A DNA stretch of 64,000 nt, taken from SLDF01 sp964537925 (GTDB lineage: Bacteria > Bacteroidota > Bacteroidia > Chitinophagales > Saprospiraceae). The notes beneath the pieces were generated by a model. It saw nothing but the letters and a program-made list of their open reading frames with translations. It was not told the DNA's origin and searched no databases. The position numbers and the translations under genes are program-made. Positions 9,334 to 15,793 of this stretch are shown here, piece by piece (position 1 is the first letter of the stretch; each line of letters starts with the position of its first letter). The DNA is taken from contig CAZICV010000001.1 in the NCBI GenBank assembly GCA_964537925.1, positions 310,001-374,000 on the forward strand, read 5' to 3'.

Positions 9334-10277
9334 CCCTCCCGGCAGACCAGCGGACTTACCTGCCTGACGATGACCGCATCCGGACCATGCAGGACGGTGC
9401 GACGCTACTCACCCAATTCATCTTACAGCTTTGTTCGGAAGGCATCAGCCGCGGTCCGCAGCCTATCGCCCGTGACCTGCAGGAGCTAGCCAGCCGCCTG
9501 GTGGATCACAAAAGCGGTAGCCTGGCACGACGGGTACGTCTCCTGGCCGCCAGCCTGAGCAACGGTGGTGAAGACTGGATGCCAGGCCTGATCAGCGAGC
9601 TGGGCCTCTGGCATATCTATGCGCGCCGTATGCTCTCCGGGCAGCCTCCCGACACACTATTGCCCTGGATGTTATGGGCCGGTTGGTCTCTTCGCCAGGA
9701 ATGGCTGGCCCGTGAACCCCTCGTCAAGGATGAATGGATGGTCATGGGCTCTCTCCGCGAACGGCAAGAACAGCTCACCACACAACGTACCTGGCTGTAC
9801 GGGCTGCGCTCGGGCCGCATGGCAGAGTCCATCGAATACCTGGTTGCCTATCAGAAGCCCGCATATCGATGGATCGCAGGCAAGTGTTATACCGCATCCG
9901 TACATTTCTATCCTGCTCCACAAGCCTATCGCATCAGGATACTCGATTGCGAGGAGGCTCATTTCAGCAAATGGCCCGTCACAGGTAGCAAGATCGACAC
10001 AGTCACCGGCGATCTGCAGCAGCGCCTGCAACAGTTTCCGCTCATCGGCCCTGAACCCGTCTGGCTGGCCGGCGTAAGACTTATGCGTAAGGAGGGCAAT
10101 ATCTCGTTGACGGACGGCATATCAACCTGGACTGATGTCGTGCTGTCCGCAGAATACCAGTGGCTGGCGCTATCTCTCAGTGCCAATCACGACATTGCCC
10201 TGTTCGGCGAGTGGAGCGATCGTCAACTAATTGTACTCGCTGCAGGTTTACATGGAGAATTTCACAGACTATACTGA
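9330..10277 (+). CDS. SWIM zinc-finger-protein-like C-terminal region, without the zinc finger
   Basis: 315 residues. From memory of the family, the order of motifs (ARDLQELASRLVDHKSGSLARRVRLLA, then DEWMVMGSLRERQEQLTTQRTWLYGLRSGR, then YTASVHFYPAPQAYRIRI) resembles the region that follows the SWIM finger in bacterial SWIM zinc-finger proteins. The finger itself (CxCn CxH) is absent, because only about 25 residues precede this region. Two explanations are possible: the finger is encoded elsewhere, or this is a diverged stand-alone version. It overlaps rnc by 4 nt and its stop abuts the next ATG, so it is part of an rnc operon. Function unknown; assignment tentative. Confidence 0.5.
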   Translation: MTLPADQRTYLPDDDRIRTMQDGATLLTQFILQLCSEGISRGPQPIARDLQELASRLVDHKSGSLARRVRLLAASLSNGGEDWMPGLISELGLWHIYARRMLSGQPPDTLLPWMLWAGWSLRQEWLAREPLVKDEWMVMGSLRERQEQLTTQRTWLYGLRSGRMAESIEYLVAYQKPAYRWIAGKCYTASVHFYPAPQAYRIRILDCEEAHFSKWPVTGSKIDTVTGDLQQRLQQFPLIGPEPVWLAGVRLMRKEGNISLTDGISTWTDVVLSAEYQWLALSLSANHDIALFGEWSDRQLIVLAAGLHGEFHRLY

Positions 10278-11516
10278 ATGGACTCATTGACACAGGTTGT
10301 ACTGGGCGCCGCTGTAGGAGAAGCCGTACTCGGTAAAAAACTGGGCAACCGGGCCATCCTGTGGGGAGCGCTGGCCGGTACCATACCCGACCTCGACGTA
10401 CTGGCGGGCCTTTTTATGGACGAGATCGGATCTCTTTCCTTCCATCGCGGCTTCACGCATTCCCTGTTATTCTGCGCCATCGCCCCCTTCCTGCTGAGCT
10501 GGCTCGCCCGGTTCTATTACAGCAGCGGCTGGTACGACCACCCGGTATACAAGTGGATCATGTCTGCCGTCCTGCTCCTGCTCTGGACAGGTATCGCCAC
10601 AGGCATGGTAGCGTCTTCGCCGGGCTGGATGAGCGGCCTGTTTCTGGCGATCAGCGTGGCTGGTGCCTTCTTCACGCTCCGATACCTTCGAAGATCTTAT
10701 ATCAGCAGAGTACAGTGGGCGGAGGAGATCCCGGCTTCCCGGTGGTACCTGCTGTTCTTCCTAGGGTTGCTTACCCATACCCTGCTTGACTGCTTTACCA
10801 CTTACGGGACCCAGCTTTTCCAACCATTTTCCAACGCACGGGTTGCCTGGGACACAGTCAACGTGGTCGATCCGTTCTATACGATCCCCTTCCTCATCTG
10901 TCTCATCGTCGCGGCTGCATACCGGCGTACAGCCCCGGCGCGGAGCCGGTGGAATACGGCCGGACTCCTGGTCAGTAGCGGTTATCTTCTGCTCTGCGTC
11001 TACCACAAGCACCTGGCCACGCGGCAGTTTGAGTCCGCACTGCAGCGCCAGCAGATCGAAGCTACCAGGATCATGACTACACCGACCGTGTTCAACAATA
11101 TACTCTGGTACTGCCTGGCGGAGACAGAAGATGGTTTTTACTATGGCTACTATTCCCTGTTTGACGAAGAGCCGTTCGCTGCGCCGATGCCCTTCATAGC
11201 CCGGCAGGAAGACAAGATCGCTCCCATCTCCGAGAGCAGGGCGATACGCACATTGCGCTGGTTTTCGGACGGGTATTTCCGGGTAGACGATGCCGGGAGA
11301 GGCGCCTGGTCATGGGTAGACCTGCGCTTTGGCAATTTTGATTTCGCCGGCCAGGGGACACAGGATTTTGTCTTCAGGTTTCACCTGGAGCAGGCGCCGG
11401 GAGGACTGCTCAGCGTGACTCAGGAACGGGATACACCCGGCAACCCCTCAGAGCTGTTCAGCCAATTCTGGCAGCGACTGCTGGGTAATACGCCTGTTGC
11501 ACCTCTAGCGCAATAG
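10278..11516 (+). CDS. YdjM/YfhO-type metal-dependent hydrolase, inner membrane
   Basis: 412 residues. The N-terminus MDSLTQVVLGAAVGEAVLG followed by GALAGTIPDLDVLAGLF and SFHRGFTHSLLF is the hallmark of the membrane-bound metal-dependent hydrolase family (PF04307, E. coli YdjM). The conserved D and H residues (IPDLD, HRGFTHS) are thought to bind metal. Several transmembrane segments follow between about 70 and 240, then a soluble C-terminal part. It starts immediately after the previous stop. Its 3' end overlaps the 3' end of convergent dapA by 59 nt. The physiological substrate is not known for this family. Confidence 0.88.
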   Translation: MDSLTQVVLGAAVGEAVLGKKLGNRAILWGALAGTIPDLDVLAGLFMDEIGSLSFHRGFTHSLLFCAIAPFLLSWLARFYYSSGWYDHPVYKWIMSAVLLLLWTGIATGMVASSPGWMSGLFLAISVAGAFFTLRYLRRSYISRVQWAEEIPASRWYLLFFLGLLTHTLLDCFTTYGTQLFQPFSNARVAWDTVNVVDPFYTIPFLICLIVAAAYRRTAPARSRWNTAGLLVSSGYLLLCVYHKHLATRQFESALQRQQIEATRIMTTPTVFNNILWYCLAETEDGFYYGYYSLFDEEPFAAPMPFIARQEDKIAPISESRAIRTLRWFSDGYFRVDDAGRGAWSWVDLRFGNFDFAGQGTQDFVFRFHLEQAPGGLLSVTQERDTPGNPSELFSQFWQRLLGNTPVAPLAQ

Positions 11517-12396
11517 CAGCTTCCAGGTCCTCGTCCATGGCCTTCCTGGCCGAAGCGCTCAGCTCCACCAGCGGCATGCGCAGTGCATCGCTGCACAGAC
11601 CCATGCGATACAGGACATATTTGATACCGCTGGGGCTACCCTCCGTGAAGATCCACCTGTACATCCTCAGCAGCGGCGTATTGTACCTGCGCGCCAACTC
11701 GTAATCTCCCGATAGCGCCGCCCGCACCATATTGGAGAATGTGCGGGGAAATGCATTGGCGATCACGGAAATCACACCCTGGCCGCCACAGGAGAGCAAG
11801 GGCAGGGTTGTCAGGTCGTCACCGGACAGCAGCAAGAACGTTTCGGGGGACGCTGCGCGGATACAAGCGCCCTGGTACATATCGCCGCTGGCCTCTTTCA
11901 CGCCGATGATATGCCTAGCATCCTGCGCTATACGTGACACGGTGGCCGCCTCGACATTAGATGCGGTCCTGGACGGTACATTGTACAATATGATCGGTAG
12001 CGGCGTAGCCGCATCGAGCGCCATGTAGTGCCTGTAGATGCCCTCCTGCGTTGGTTTGATATAGTTGGGGCTACTGGAGAGCAGGGCATCTACTCCTGAG
12101 AGATCATAGTCCTGCATCCGCTCTACGATACGCTGCGTGTTGGATCCGCCGAAGAGACCGAACACCACCGGTACCCGACCTGTCACCTGCTTCACCGTAA
12201 AGTTCTTCACCTGCTCGCACTCCTCCATACTCAGTGTCACCGCCTCGCCTGTGGTGCCGAGGCTTACGACATATTCCACACCTCCACCGATCACGTGCTC
12301 GATCACGGTAGCAAGCGCATCATAGTCTACGCGGCTGTCTTTGAAAGGAGTCACAAGAGCGACGCCTGTACCGATGAAATCTCTATGATTTTTCAT
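11458..12396 (-). CDS. dapA: 4-hydroxy-tetrahydrodipicolinate synthase
   Basis: 312 residues, slightly longer than usual (about 290-300) because of a C-terminal tail. It condenses pyruvate with aspartate semialdehyde in lysine and diaminopimelate synthesis. The Schiff-base lysine is Lys167 (IIGVKEASGD), the catalytic tyrosine Tyr138 (IILYNVPSRT) and the Thr-Thr pair 48-49 (LGTTGEAVTLS). The tail lies in the 59-nt overlap with the convergent hydrolase gene. The start overlaps DUF6913 by 14 nt, so translation is likely coupled. Cytoplasmic tetramer in known members. Confidence 0.96.
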   Translation of the reverse strand: MKNHRDFIGTGVALVTPFKDSRVDYDALATVIEHVIGGGVEYVVSLGTTGEAVTLSMEECEQVKNFTVKQVTGRVPVVFGLFGGSNTQRIVERMQDYDLSGVDALLSSSPNYIKPTQEGIYRHYMALDAATPLPIILYNVPSRTASNVEAATVSRIAQDARHIIGVKEASGDMYQGACIRAASPETFLLLSGDDLTTLPLLSCGGQGVISVIANAFPRTFSNMVRAALSGDYELARRYNTPLLRMYRWIFTEGSPSGIKYVLYRMGLCSDALRMPLVELSASARKAMDEDLEAAIALEVQQAYYPAVAARIG

Positions 12397-12913
12397 GCCG
12401 GCTTATATTTCGGAGTAATTGAAAAGTTTGACGAATGAAATCCAGGGGCCCTGCAGCGGACTCCAGGCCAATGGTCAGATCATACAACTGCAACCAGTCC
12501 GAGGCACAGCCTGCTTTCAGGTCGGAGCGATGGGCCGCAAGCAGGTATTGTACCTCCTGAAGCCCCTGCGGATTGTAGCACAAAGCTACATCACTTTTTA
12601 CTGCCAGTCCTTTTATCCGGCGATCGGATTTGAACCGGAGCGTATGCGAAAGCTCCTTTTTCAGCACCCATTCTACGGCGACATCCACATCGCCGGCCTT
12701 GTCGGCCACAGCTATTACACAGACTTCTTCACAGTGCTTCCTGATCTCGGCAGCACAGGCCTTCAGGTCCGCCGTGGTCAGGGCGCGTGCATCGACAAAA
12801 AACAAAGCTGTACGGAATCTGTCGGGCCTTACCTCCAGGAATGGCTTACCATGCCTGGTACCCGTATGTGTCTTCAATATCTTCCTGGCTCGCCAGGATC
12901 GGAATATACTCAT
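12383..12913 (-). CDS. DUF6913-type small protein upstream of dapA
   Basis: 176 residues, no signal peptide or membrane segment. It looks like the Bacteroidota family (DUF6913) often encoded beside dapA: a basic N-terminus (SWRARKILKTH), then alternating alpha/beta with a C-terminal segment DLTIGLESAAGPLDFIRQTFQLLRNI, where the LESAAGPLDFIRQ stretch is the most family-like part. Overlaps dapA by 14 nt. Function unknown; the genomic link suggests a tie to lysine or cell-wall precursor synthesis but nothing in the sequence shows catalysis. Confidence 0.7.
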   Translation of the reverse strand: MSIFRSWRARKILKTHTGTRHGKPFLEVRPDRFRTALFFVDARALTTADLKACAAEIRKHCEEVCVIAVADKAGDVDVAVEWVLKKELSHTLRFKSDRRIKGLAVKSDVALCYNPQGLQEVQYLLAAHRSDLKAGCASDWLQLYDLTIGLESAAGPLDFIRQTFQLLRNISRHEKS

Positions 12914-12968
12914 CTAAGCCGGGAGTTTTGCAGCGCCCGTTGCAAGAACGAACAAAGAAGCGCAAAGC

Positions 12969-13931
12969 TTATTTCGACGGGTTGGATTCTACCTTGCCCA
13001 TATTGCGGTACTTCTCGATCCGCATCTTGATCCGCCTGTCCGGGGAGTATTTGAGCAGTTCGGCGATCTGTTTTTTGACATGTGCCTTGATCGTCCTGGC
13101 CATCGTATCGGGGTCTGTGTGTGCCCCGCCGAGCGGCTCGGGCAGGATACCGTCGATCAACCCCATATCGGCCATATGATTAGCCGTCAGCTTGAGTGCT
13201 TCTGCAGCCTGTTCCTTATAGTCCCAGCTGTGCCAGAGTATAGACGAGCAGGATTCCGGGGAGATCACGGAGTACCAGGTATTCTCGAGCATGAAGACCC
13301 GGTCACCGAGCCCGATACCGATCGCACCGCCCGATGCACCTTCACCGATCACATAGCATACGATCGGTACGCGCAGTTGCGCCATCTCAAACATATTGCG
13401 CGCGATCGCCTCCGCCTGGCCCCGTTCCTCGGCTTCGATGCCCGGATAGGCGCCTGGTGTATCAATGAATGTAACCACCGGCAGCTTGAAGCGCTCTGCC
13501 ATTTTCATCAGACGCAACGCCTTGCGGTATCCCTCGGGATTGGCCATACCAAAATTGCGGTATTGGCGCATCTTGGTGTTGACACCTTTCTGATGGCCGA
13601 TCACCACTACGGATTGATCGTCGATCATGGCCAGTCCACCCACGATGGCCTTATCGTCCTTGAAATGACGATCGCCGTGCAGTTCGACGAATTTCTTACA
13701 GATATTGCGGATATAGTAAAGCGTATACGGGCGTTCCGGATGCCGCGACAACTGTACCCGCTGCCACCCGGTAAGGCTGGAATAGATCTCTTTACGCTTT
13801 TCCTTGATCTTGCTTTCCAGCTCCTTGATCATCTTCGTCACATCGATGCTGCCCTGATCGCCCACCTCTTTCATCTTCTCGAGCTGCTCGTAGAGCATTT
13901 CCAGCGGCTTCTCAAATTCAAGAAATACCAT
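12969..13931 (-). CDS. accA: Acetyl-CoA carboxylase carboxyltransferase subunit alpha
   Basis: 320 residues, the normal length. AccA with AccD moves the carboxyl group from carboxybiotin to acetyl-CoA, giving malonyl-CoA, the committed step of fatty acid synthesis. Characteristic motifs are FVELHGDRHFKDD, the oxyanion-hole region GEGASGGAIGIGLGD, FMLENTWYSVISPESCSSILW and the late TANHMADMGLIDGILPEPLGG. A TACCTTTG box on the minus strand at 13975-13982 is a good -7 element about 45 nt upstream of the ATG. Cytoplasmic. Confidence 0.97.
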   Translation of the reverse strand: MVFLEFEKPLEMLYEQLEKMKEVGDQGSIDVTKMIKELESKIKEKRKEIYSSLTGWQRVQLSRHPERPYTLYYIRNICKKFVELHGDRHFKDDKAIVGGLAMIDDQSVVVIGHQKGVNTKMRQYRNFGMANPEGYRKALRLMKMAERFKLPVVTFIDTPGAYPGIEAEERGQAEAIARNMFEMAQLRVPIVCYVIGEGASGGAIGIGLGDRVFMLENTWYSVISPESCSSILWHSWDYKEQAAEALKLTANHMADMGLIDGILPEPLGGAHTDPDTMARTIKAHVKKQIAELLKYSPDRRIKMRIEKYRNMGKVESNPSK

Positions 13932-13974
13932 AAGCGATTAAGTTTGCGACTGTGTCCAGCCCATGCTGAACGGA

Positions 13975-13982
13975 CAAAGGTA
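13975..13982 (-). promoter_or_regulatory. Candidate -7 element of accA
   Basis: On the minus strand the bases read TACCTTTG, an exact match to TAnnTTTG, about 45 nt upstream of the accA start. No clear TTG is seen at the ideal -33 distance. Confidence 0.45.
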
Positions 13983-14116
13983 ACAAAGCAGGAGTGGCTG
14001 TCGAGGCCGTTCAATTTTTTTTAATTTTTTTCACGCAAAAGCTTGCACGAATACCCCGGCAAAGGTACTTTTGCCTGCCGTTGATGGAAACGCTCATTGA
14101 CGCACATTTCTGGAAA

Positions 14117-14190
14117 GGTCCGGTAGTTCAGTTGGTTAGAATACGTGCCTGTCACGCACGGGGTCGCGGGTTCGAGTCCCGTCCGGACCG
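14117..14190 (+). tRNA. tRNA-Asp (GTC anticodon)
   Basis: 74 nt with acceptor stem GGTCCGG / CCGGACC, anticodon stem CGTGC/GCACG with loop CTGTCAC (anticodon GTC) and T-arm GCGGG-TTCGAGT-CCCGT; discriminator G. CCA is not encoded. Followed directly by a terminator hairpin that is also part of the downstream 392-bp repeat. The reading frames that run across it are artefacts of translating tRNA sequence. Confidence 0.97.
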
Positions 14191-14191
14191 C

Positions 14192-14224
14192 AAAAGCCTT
14201 CTCCTTACGGAGAGGGCTTTTTGC
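14192..14224 (+). terminator. Terminator after tRNA-Asp (repeat copy 1)
   Basis: AAAAGCC-tt-CTCC-ttac-GGAG-ag-GGCTTTTT hairpin ending in a T run. The same hairpin recurs at 14412, 14804 and 15196, at 392-bp spacing for the gap-free copies. Confidence 0.85.
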
Positions 14225-14245
14225 TTCTATATTCTCACGATATGG

Positions 14246-14345
14246 NNNNNNNNNNNNNNNNNNNNNNNNNNNNNNNNNNNNNNNNNNNNNNNNNNNNNNN
14301 NNNNNNNNNNNNNNNNNNNNNNNNNNNNNNNNNNNNNNNNNNNNN
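14246..14345. other. Assembly gap (100 N) inside the GIY-YIG array
   Basis: Exactly 100 N, the usual placeholder for a gap of unknown size. The left flank ends at the bases that precede a GIY-YIG start codon (ATATGG). The right flank begins with the last codons and stop (GGATAG) of such a gene. At least one whole GIY-YIG copy is therefore missing; a single 392-bp unit would need about 272 real bases here. Confidence 0.95.
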
Positions 14346-14411
14346 GGATAGTCTCGCCTGTCATCTCGTCCTGGACGAGGCGGGTTCGAGTCCTCCAGCC
14401 TGAGGCCGGAC

Positions 14412-14444
14412 AAAAGCCTTCTCCTTACGGAGAGGGCTTTTTGC
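14412..14444 (+). terminator. Terminator hairpin, array copy 2
   Basis: Same hairpin as at 14192, between the gap-spanning unit and GIY-YIG copy A. Confidence 0.8.
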
Positions 14445-14461
14445 TTCTATATTCTCACGAT

Positions 14462-14743
14462 ATGGAACAGCATTTCGTCTATATCATCCGCAGCCTTTCT
14501 GACGGGTCTTTCTACAAGGGCTATTCCGCTAATTATATCAAAAGATTAGCCGAGCACAATGCCGGACTTTCTCGCTATACAAAGGCCAAAGGCCCCTGGG
14601 AGCTCGTATACGTCGAGCAGCATCTGGCCAAGCGAGGCGCTTTGATCCGCGAGCGAAAGCTCAAACGATGCAACTCCGATTATATCCGCTGGTTGATCTC
14701 ACAACCTTCCAATATCATCGCTGCTGATGAACACACCGGATAG
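14462..14743 (+). CDS. GIY-YIG nuclease domain protein, array copy A
   Basis: 93 residues from ATG 14462 (MEQHFVYIIRS). The longer open frame upstream only translates terminator and tRNA remnant and is rejected. It is a minimal GIY-YIG domain like the UPF0213/YhbQ family. FVYII and FYKGYS take the GIY and YIG positions, with a conserved Arg in IKRLAEHNAG, the RYTKAKGPWELVYVEQ block and Glu in LIRERKLKR. Such single-domain proteins may nick DNA, but activity is unproven for most. The gene ends inside the tRNA-like segment of the unit. About 12 residues differ from copy B, mostly in the variable loops. Confidence 0.88.
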   Translation: MEQHFVYIIRSLSDGSFYKGYSANYIKRLAEHNAGLSRYTKAKGPWELVYVEQHLAKRGALIRERKLKRCNSDYIRWLISQPSNIIAADEHTG

Positions 14744-14803
14744 TCTCGCCTGTCATCTCGTCCTGGACGAGGCGGGTTCGAGTCCTCCAGCCCGAGGCTG
14801 GAC
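14744..14803 (+). pseudogene. tRNA-Asp-like remnant between GIY-YIG copies A and B
   Basis: Contains GCCTGTCA (anticodon loop of tRNA-Asp) and, after a 17-nt instead of 12-nt spacer, CGGGTTCGAGTCC (T-arm). The acceptor and T stems no longer pair, and new hairpins CTCGTC/GACGAG and CCAGCC/GGCTGG appear. It cannot fold as a functional tRNA. Similar remnants lie at about 14346-14411 and 15136-15195. Confidence 0.7.
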
Positions 14804-14836
14804 AAAAGCCTTCTCCTTACGGAGAGGGCTTTTTGC
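14804..14836 (+). terminator. Terminator hairpin, array copy 3
   Basis: Identical stem and T run, 392 bp after the previous copy. Confidence 0.8.
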
Positions 14837-14853
14837 TTTTATATCTCCACGAT

Positions 14854-15135
14854 ATGGAACAGCATTTCGTCTATATCATTCGCAGTACTTCCGATAGTAC
14901 CTTCTACAAAGGCTATTCGACCGATTACACCAAAAGACTTGCTGAGCACAATGCAGGTATGTCCCGCTACACCAGCACCAAGGGTCCCTGGGTACTCGTC
15001 TACGTCGAACAACACCTCACCAAAAGAGACGCGCTGATTCGAGAGCGGAAGCTCAAACGATGCAACTCCGATTATATCCGATGGTTGATCTCACAACCCT
15101 CCAATATCATCGCTTCTGATGAACACACCGGATAG
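14854..15135 (+). CDS. GIY-YIG nuclease domain protein, array copy B
   Basis: 93 residues from ATG 14854, exactly 392 bp after copy A. Same family and motifs: FVYIIRS, FYKGYS, TKRLAEHNAG, RYTSTKGPWVLVYVEQ and LIRERKLKR. The C-terminal 30 residues are almost identical to copy A, while residues 12-25 and 45-65 vary. The substitutions keep the frame open and the motifs intact, which suggests selection on the protein or fairly recent duplication. Expression would have to come from read-through of the tRNA transcript or from an internal promoter that I cannot see. Confidence 0.88.
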   Translation: MEQHFVYIIRSTSDSTFYKGYSTDYTKRLAEHNAGMSRYTSTKGPWVLVYVEQHLTKRDALIRERKLKRCNSDYIRWLISQPSNIIASDEHTG

Positions 15136-15195
15136 TCTCGCTTGTCATCTCGTCCAGGACGAGACGGATTCGAGTCCTCCAGCCCGAGGCTGGAC

Positions 15196-15228
15196 AAAAG
15201 CCTTCTCCTTACGGAGAGGGCTTTTTGC
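15196..15228 (+). terminator. Terminator hairpin, array copy 4
   Basis: Same hairpin, upstream of the truncated GIY-YIG copy. Confidence 0.8.
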
Positions 15229-15245
15229 TTTTATATCTTCACGAT

Positions 15246-15338
15246 ATGGAACAGCATTTCGTCTATCTCATTCGCAGCGCTTCCAACGGCTCCTTCTACA
15301 AAGTCCATTTGATTTTATGCATGACATATCATTCATAA
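15246..15338 (+). pseudogene. Truncated GIY-YIG copy (5' end), interrupted by the hipBA segment
   Basis: Starts like the other copies (MEQHFVYLIRSASNGSFYK) for 19 codons, then diverges abruptly at about 15303 into AT-rich DNA carrying hipB operators and ends at a TAA at 15336. The break falls in the sequence CGGCTCCTTCTACAAAG, which reappears at 17095-17111 on the other side of hipBA. Confidence 0.85.
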
Positions 15339-15373
15339 ATCGTATTTTATTCGTTTAATGAATGAAATATCAC
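15321..15373 (+). promoter_or_regulatory. Upstream pair of hipB operator-like boxes
   Basis: ATGACATATCATTCAT (15321-15336) and ATGAATGAAATATCAC (15358-15373) are near-reverse complements of each other and match the two downstream boxes. They are 37 bp apart centre to centre, about 3.5 helical turns. They probably bind HipB, the DNA-binding antitoxin. Confidence 0.6.
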
Positions 15374-15412
15374 TCTGATAATATAAAGGTGGATTTTTCA
15401 CTTTACATCTGA

Positions 15413-15464
15413 ATGATATTTCATTCATTGTTGTTATATTTGAACGCTATGAATGAAATATCAT
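15413..15464 (+). promoter_or_regulatory. hipBA promoter with two HipB operator boxes
   Basis: ATGATATTTCATTCAT (15413-15428) and its exact reverse complement ATGAATGAAATATCAT (15449-15464) flank a perfect -7 box TATATTTG (15435-15442). The first box sits where the -33 element should be. The second covers the predicted transcription start and the first five codons (MNEIS) of hipB. Binding of HipB would block the promoter, the usual autoregulation of hipBA. The short distance from -7 box to ATG suggests a very short or absent 5' leader. Confidence 0.75.
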
Positions 15465-15793
15465 CCGGATCGTCCTACAGTGACACTGCTATTCTGCGAG
15501 AGATTGGCGAATTCGTCAAGTCCAGGCGGATAGATCAAAATCTGACCCAGGAGGACGTGGCCGGCAGAGCGGCCATCAGCCGTTCCACCCTTAGCCTTGC
15601 CGAACGCGGCGAAAACATTTCCCTGGTCAACCTGCTCAAAATACTACGCGTCCTTGATGCACTCTATGTATTGGAACCGTTCAGGATACAACGCCGGATC
15701 AGCCCGCTCCGGCTGGCTAAAGCAGATGAGAAGAAACGGAAGCGAGCTTCCAGGAGTCACATACCGCCCCTAACTGACGATCCAGCATGGTGA
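15449..15793 (+). CDS. hipB: HipB-like XRE-family antitoxin
   Basis: 114 residues from ATG 15449; the open frame extends upstream through the operator but the ATG right after the TATATTTG box is the better start. It carries a Cro/C1 helix-turn-helix at about 18-72 (IGEFVKSRRIDQNLTQEDVAGRAAISRSTLSLAERG) and a basic C-terminal tail. It neutralises the HipA kinase and represses its own operon. Overlaps hipA by 7 nt. Its surroundings are more AT-rich than the neighbours, in line with acquisition by transfer. Confidence 0.88.
   Translation: MNEISSGSSYSDTAILREIGEFVKSRRIDQNLTQEDVAGRAAISRSTLSLAERGENISLVNLLKILRVLDALYVLEPFRIQRRISPLRLAKADEKKRKRASRSHIPPLTDDPAW

Larger units (their letters stand above)
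14192..15303 (+). repeat. 392-bp tandem repeat: terminator + GIY-YIG gene + tRNA-Asp-like remnant
   Basis: Equivalent points recur exactly 392 bp apart: GIY-YIG start codons at 14462, 14854 and 15246, and hairpins at 14412, 14804 and 15196. Each unit is a terminator hairpin, a spacer, a 93-codon GIY-YIG gene and then about 65 bp related to the 3' half of tRNA-Asp. That last piece shares GCCTGTCA from the anticodon loop and CGGGTTCGAGTCC from the T-arm, though the last copy has substitutions in both. The first unit starts in the genuine tRNA-Asp, one unit is hidden by the N gap, two are intact and the fourth is cut after 57 coding bases. Confidence 0.9.

Noticed and set aside
12419..14024. Plus-strand frames opposite dapA/DUF6913/accA
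   Set aside because: Antisense shadows; the minus-strand genes carry clear family signatures.
14145..14351. Frames starting inside tRNA-Asp (and a similar one from 15119)
   Set aside because: They are translations of tRNA and tRNA-like sequence plus the terminator.
13994..14743. Long open frame running from upstream of tRNA-Asp through the N run into GIY-YIG copy A
   Set aside because: It translates the tRNA, a terminator and unknown bases; the GIY-YIG domain begins at ATG 14462, identical in position to the other copies.
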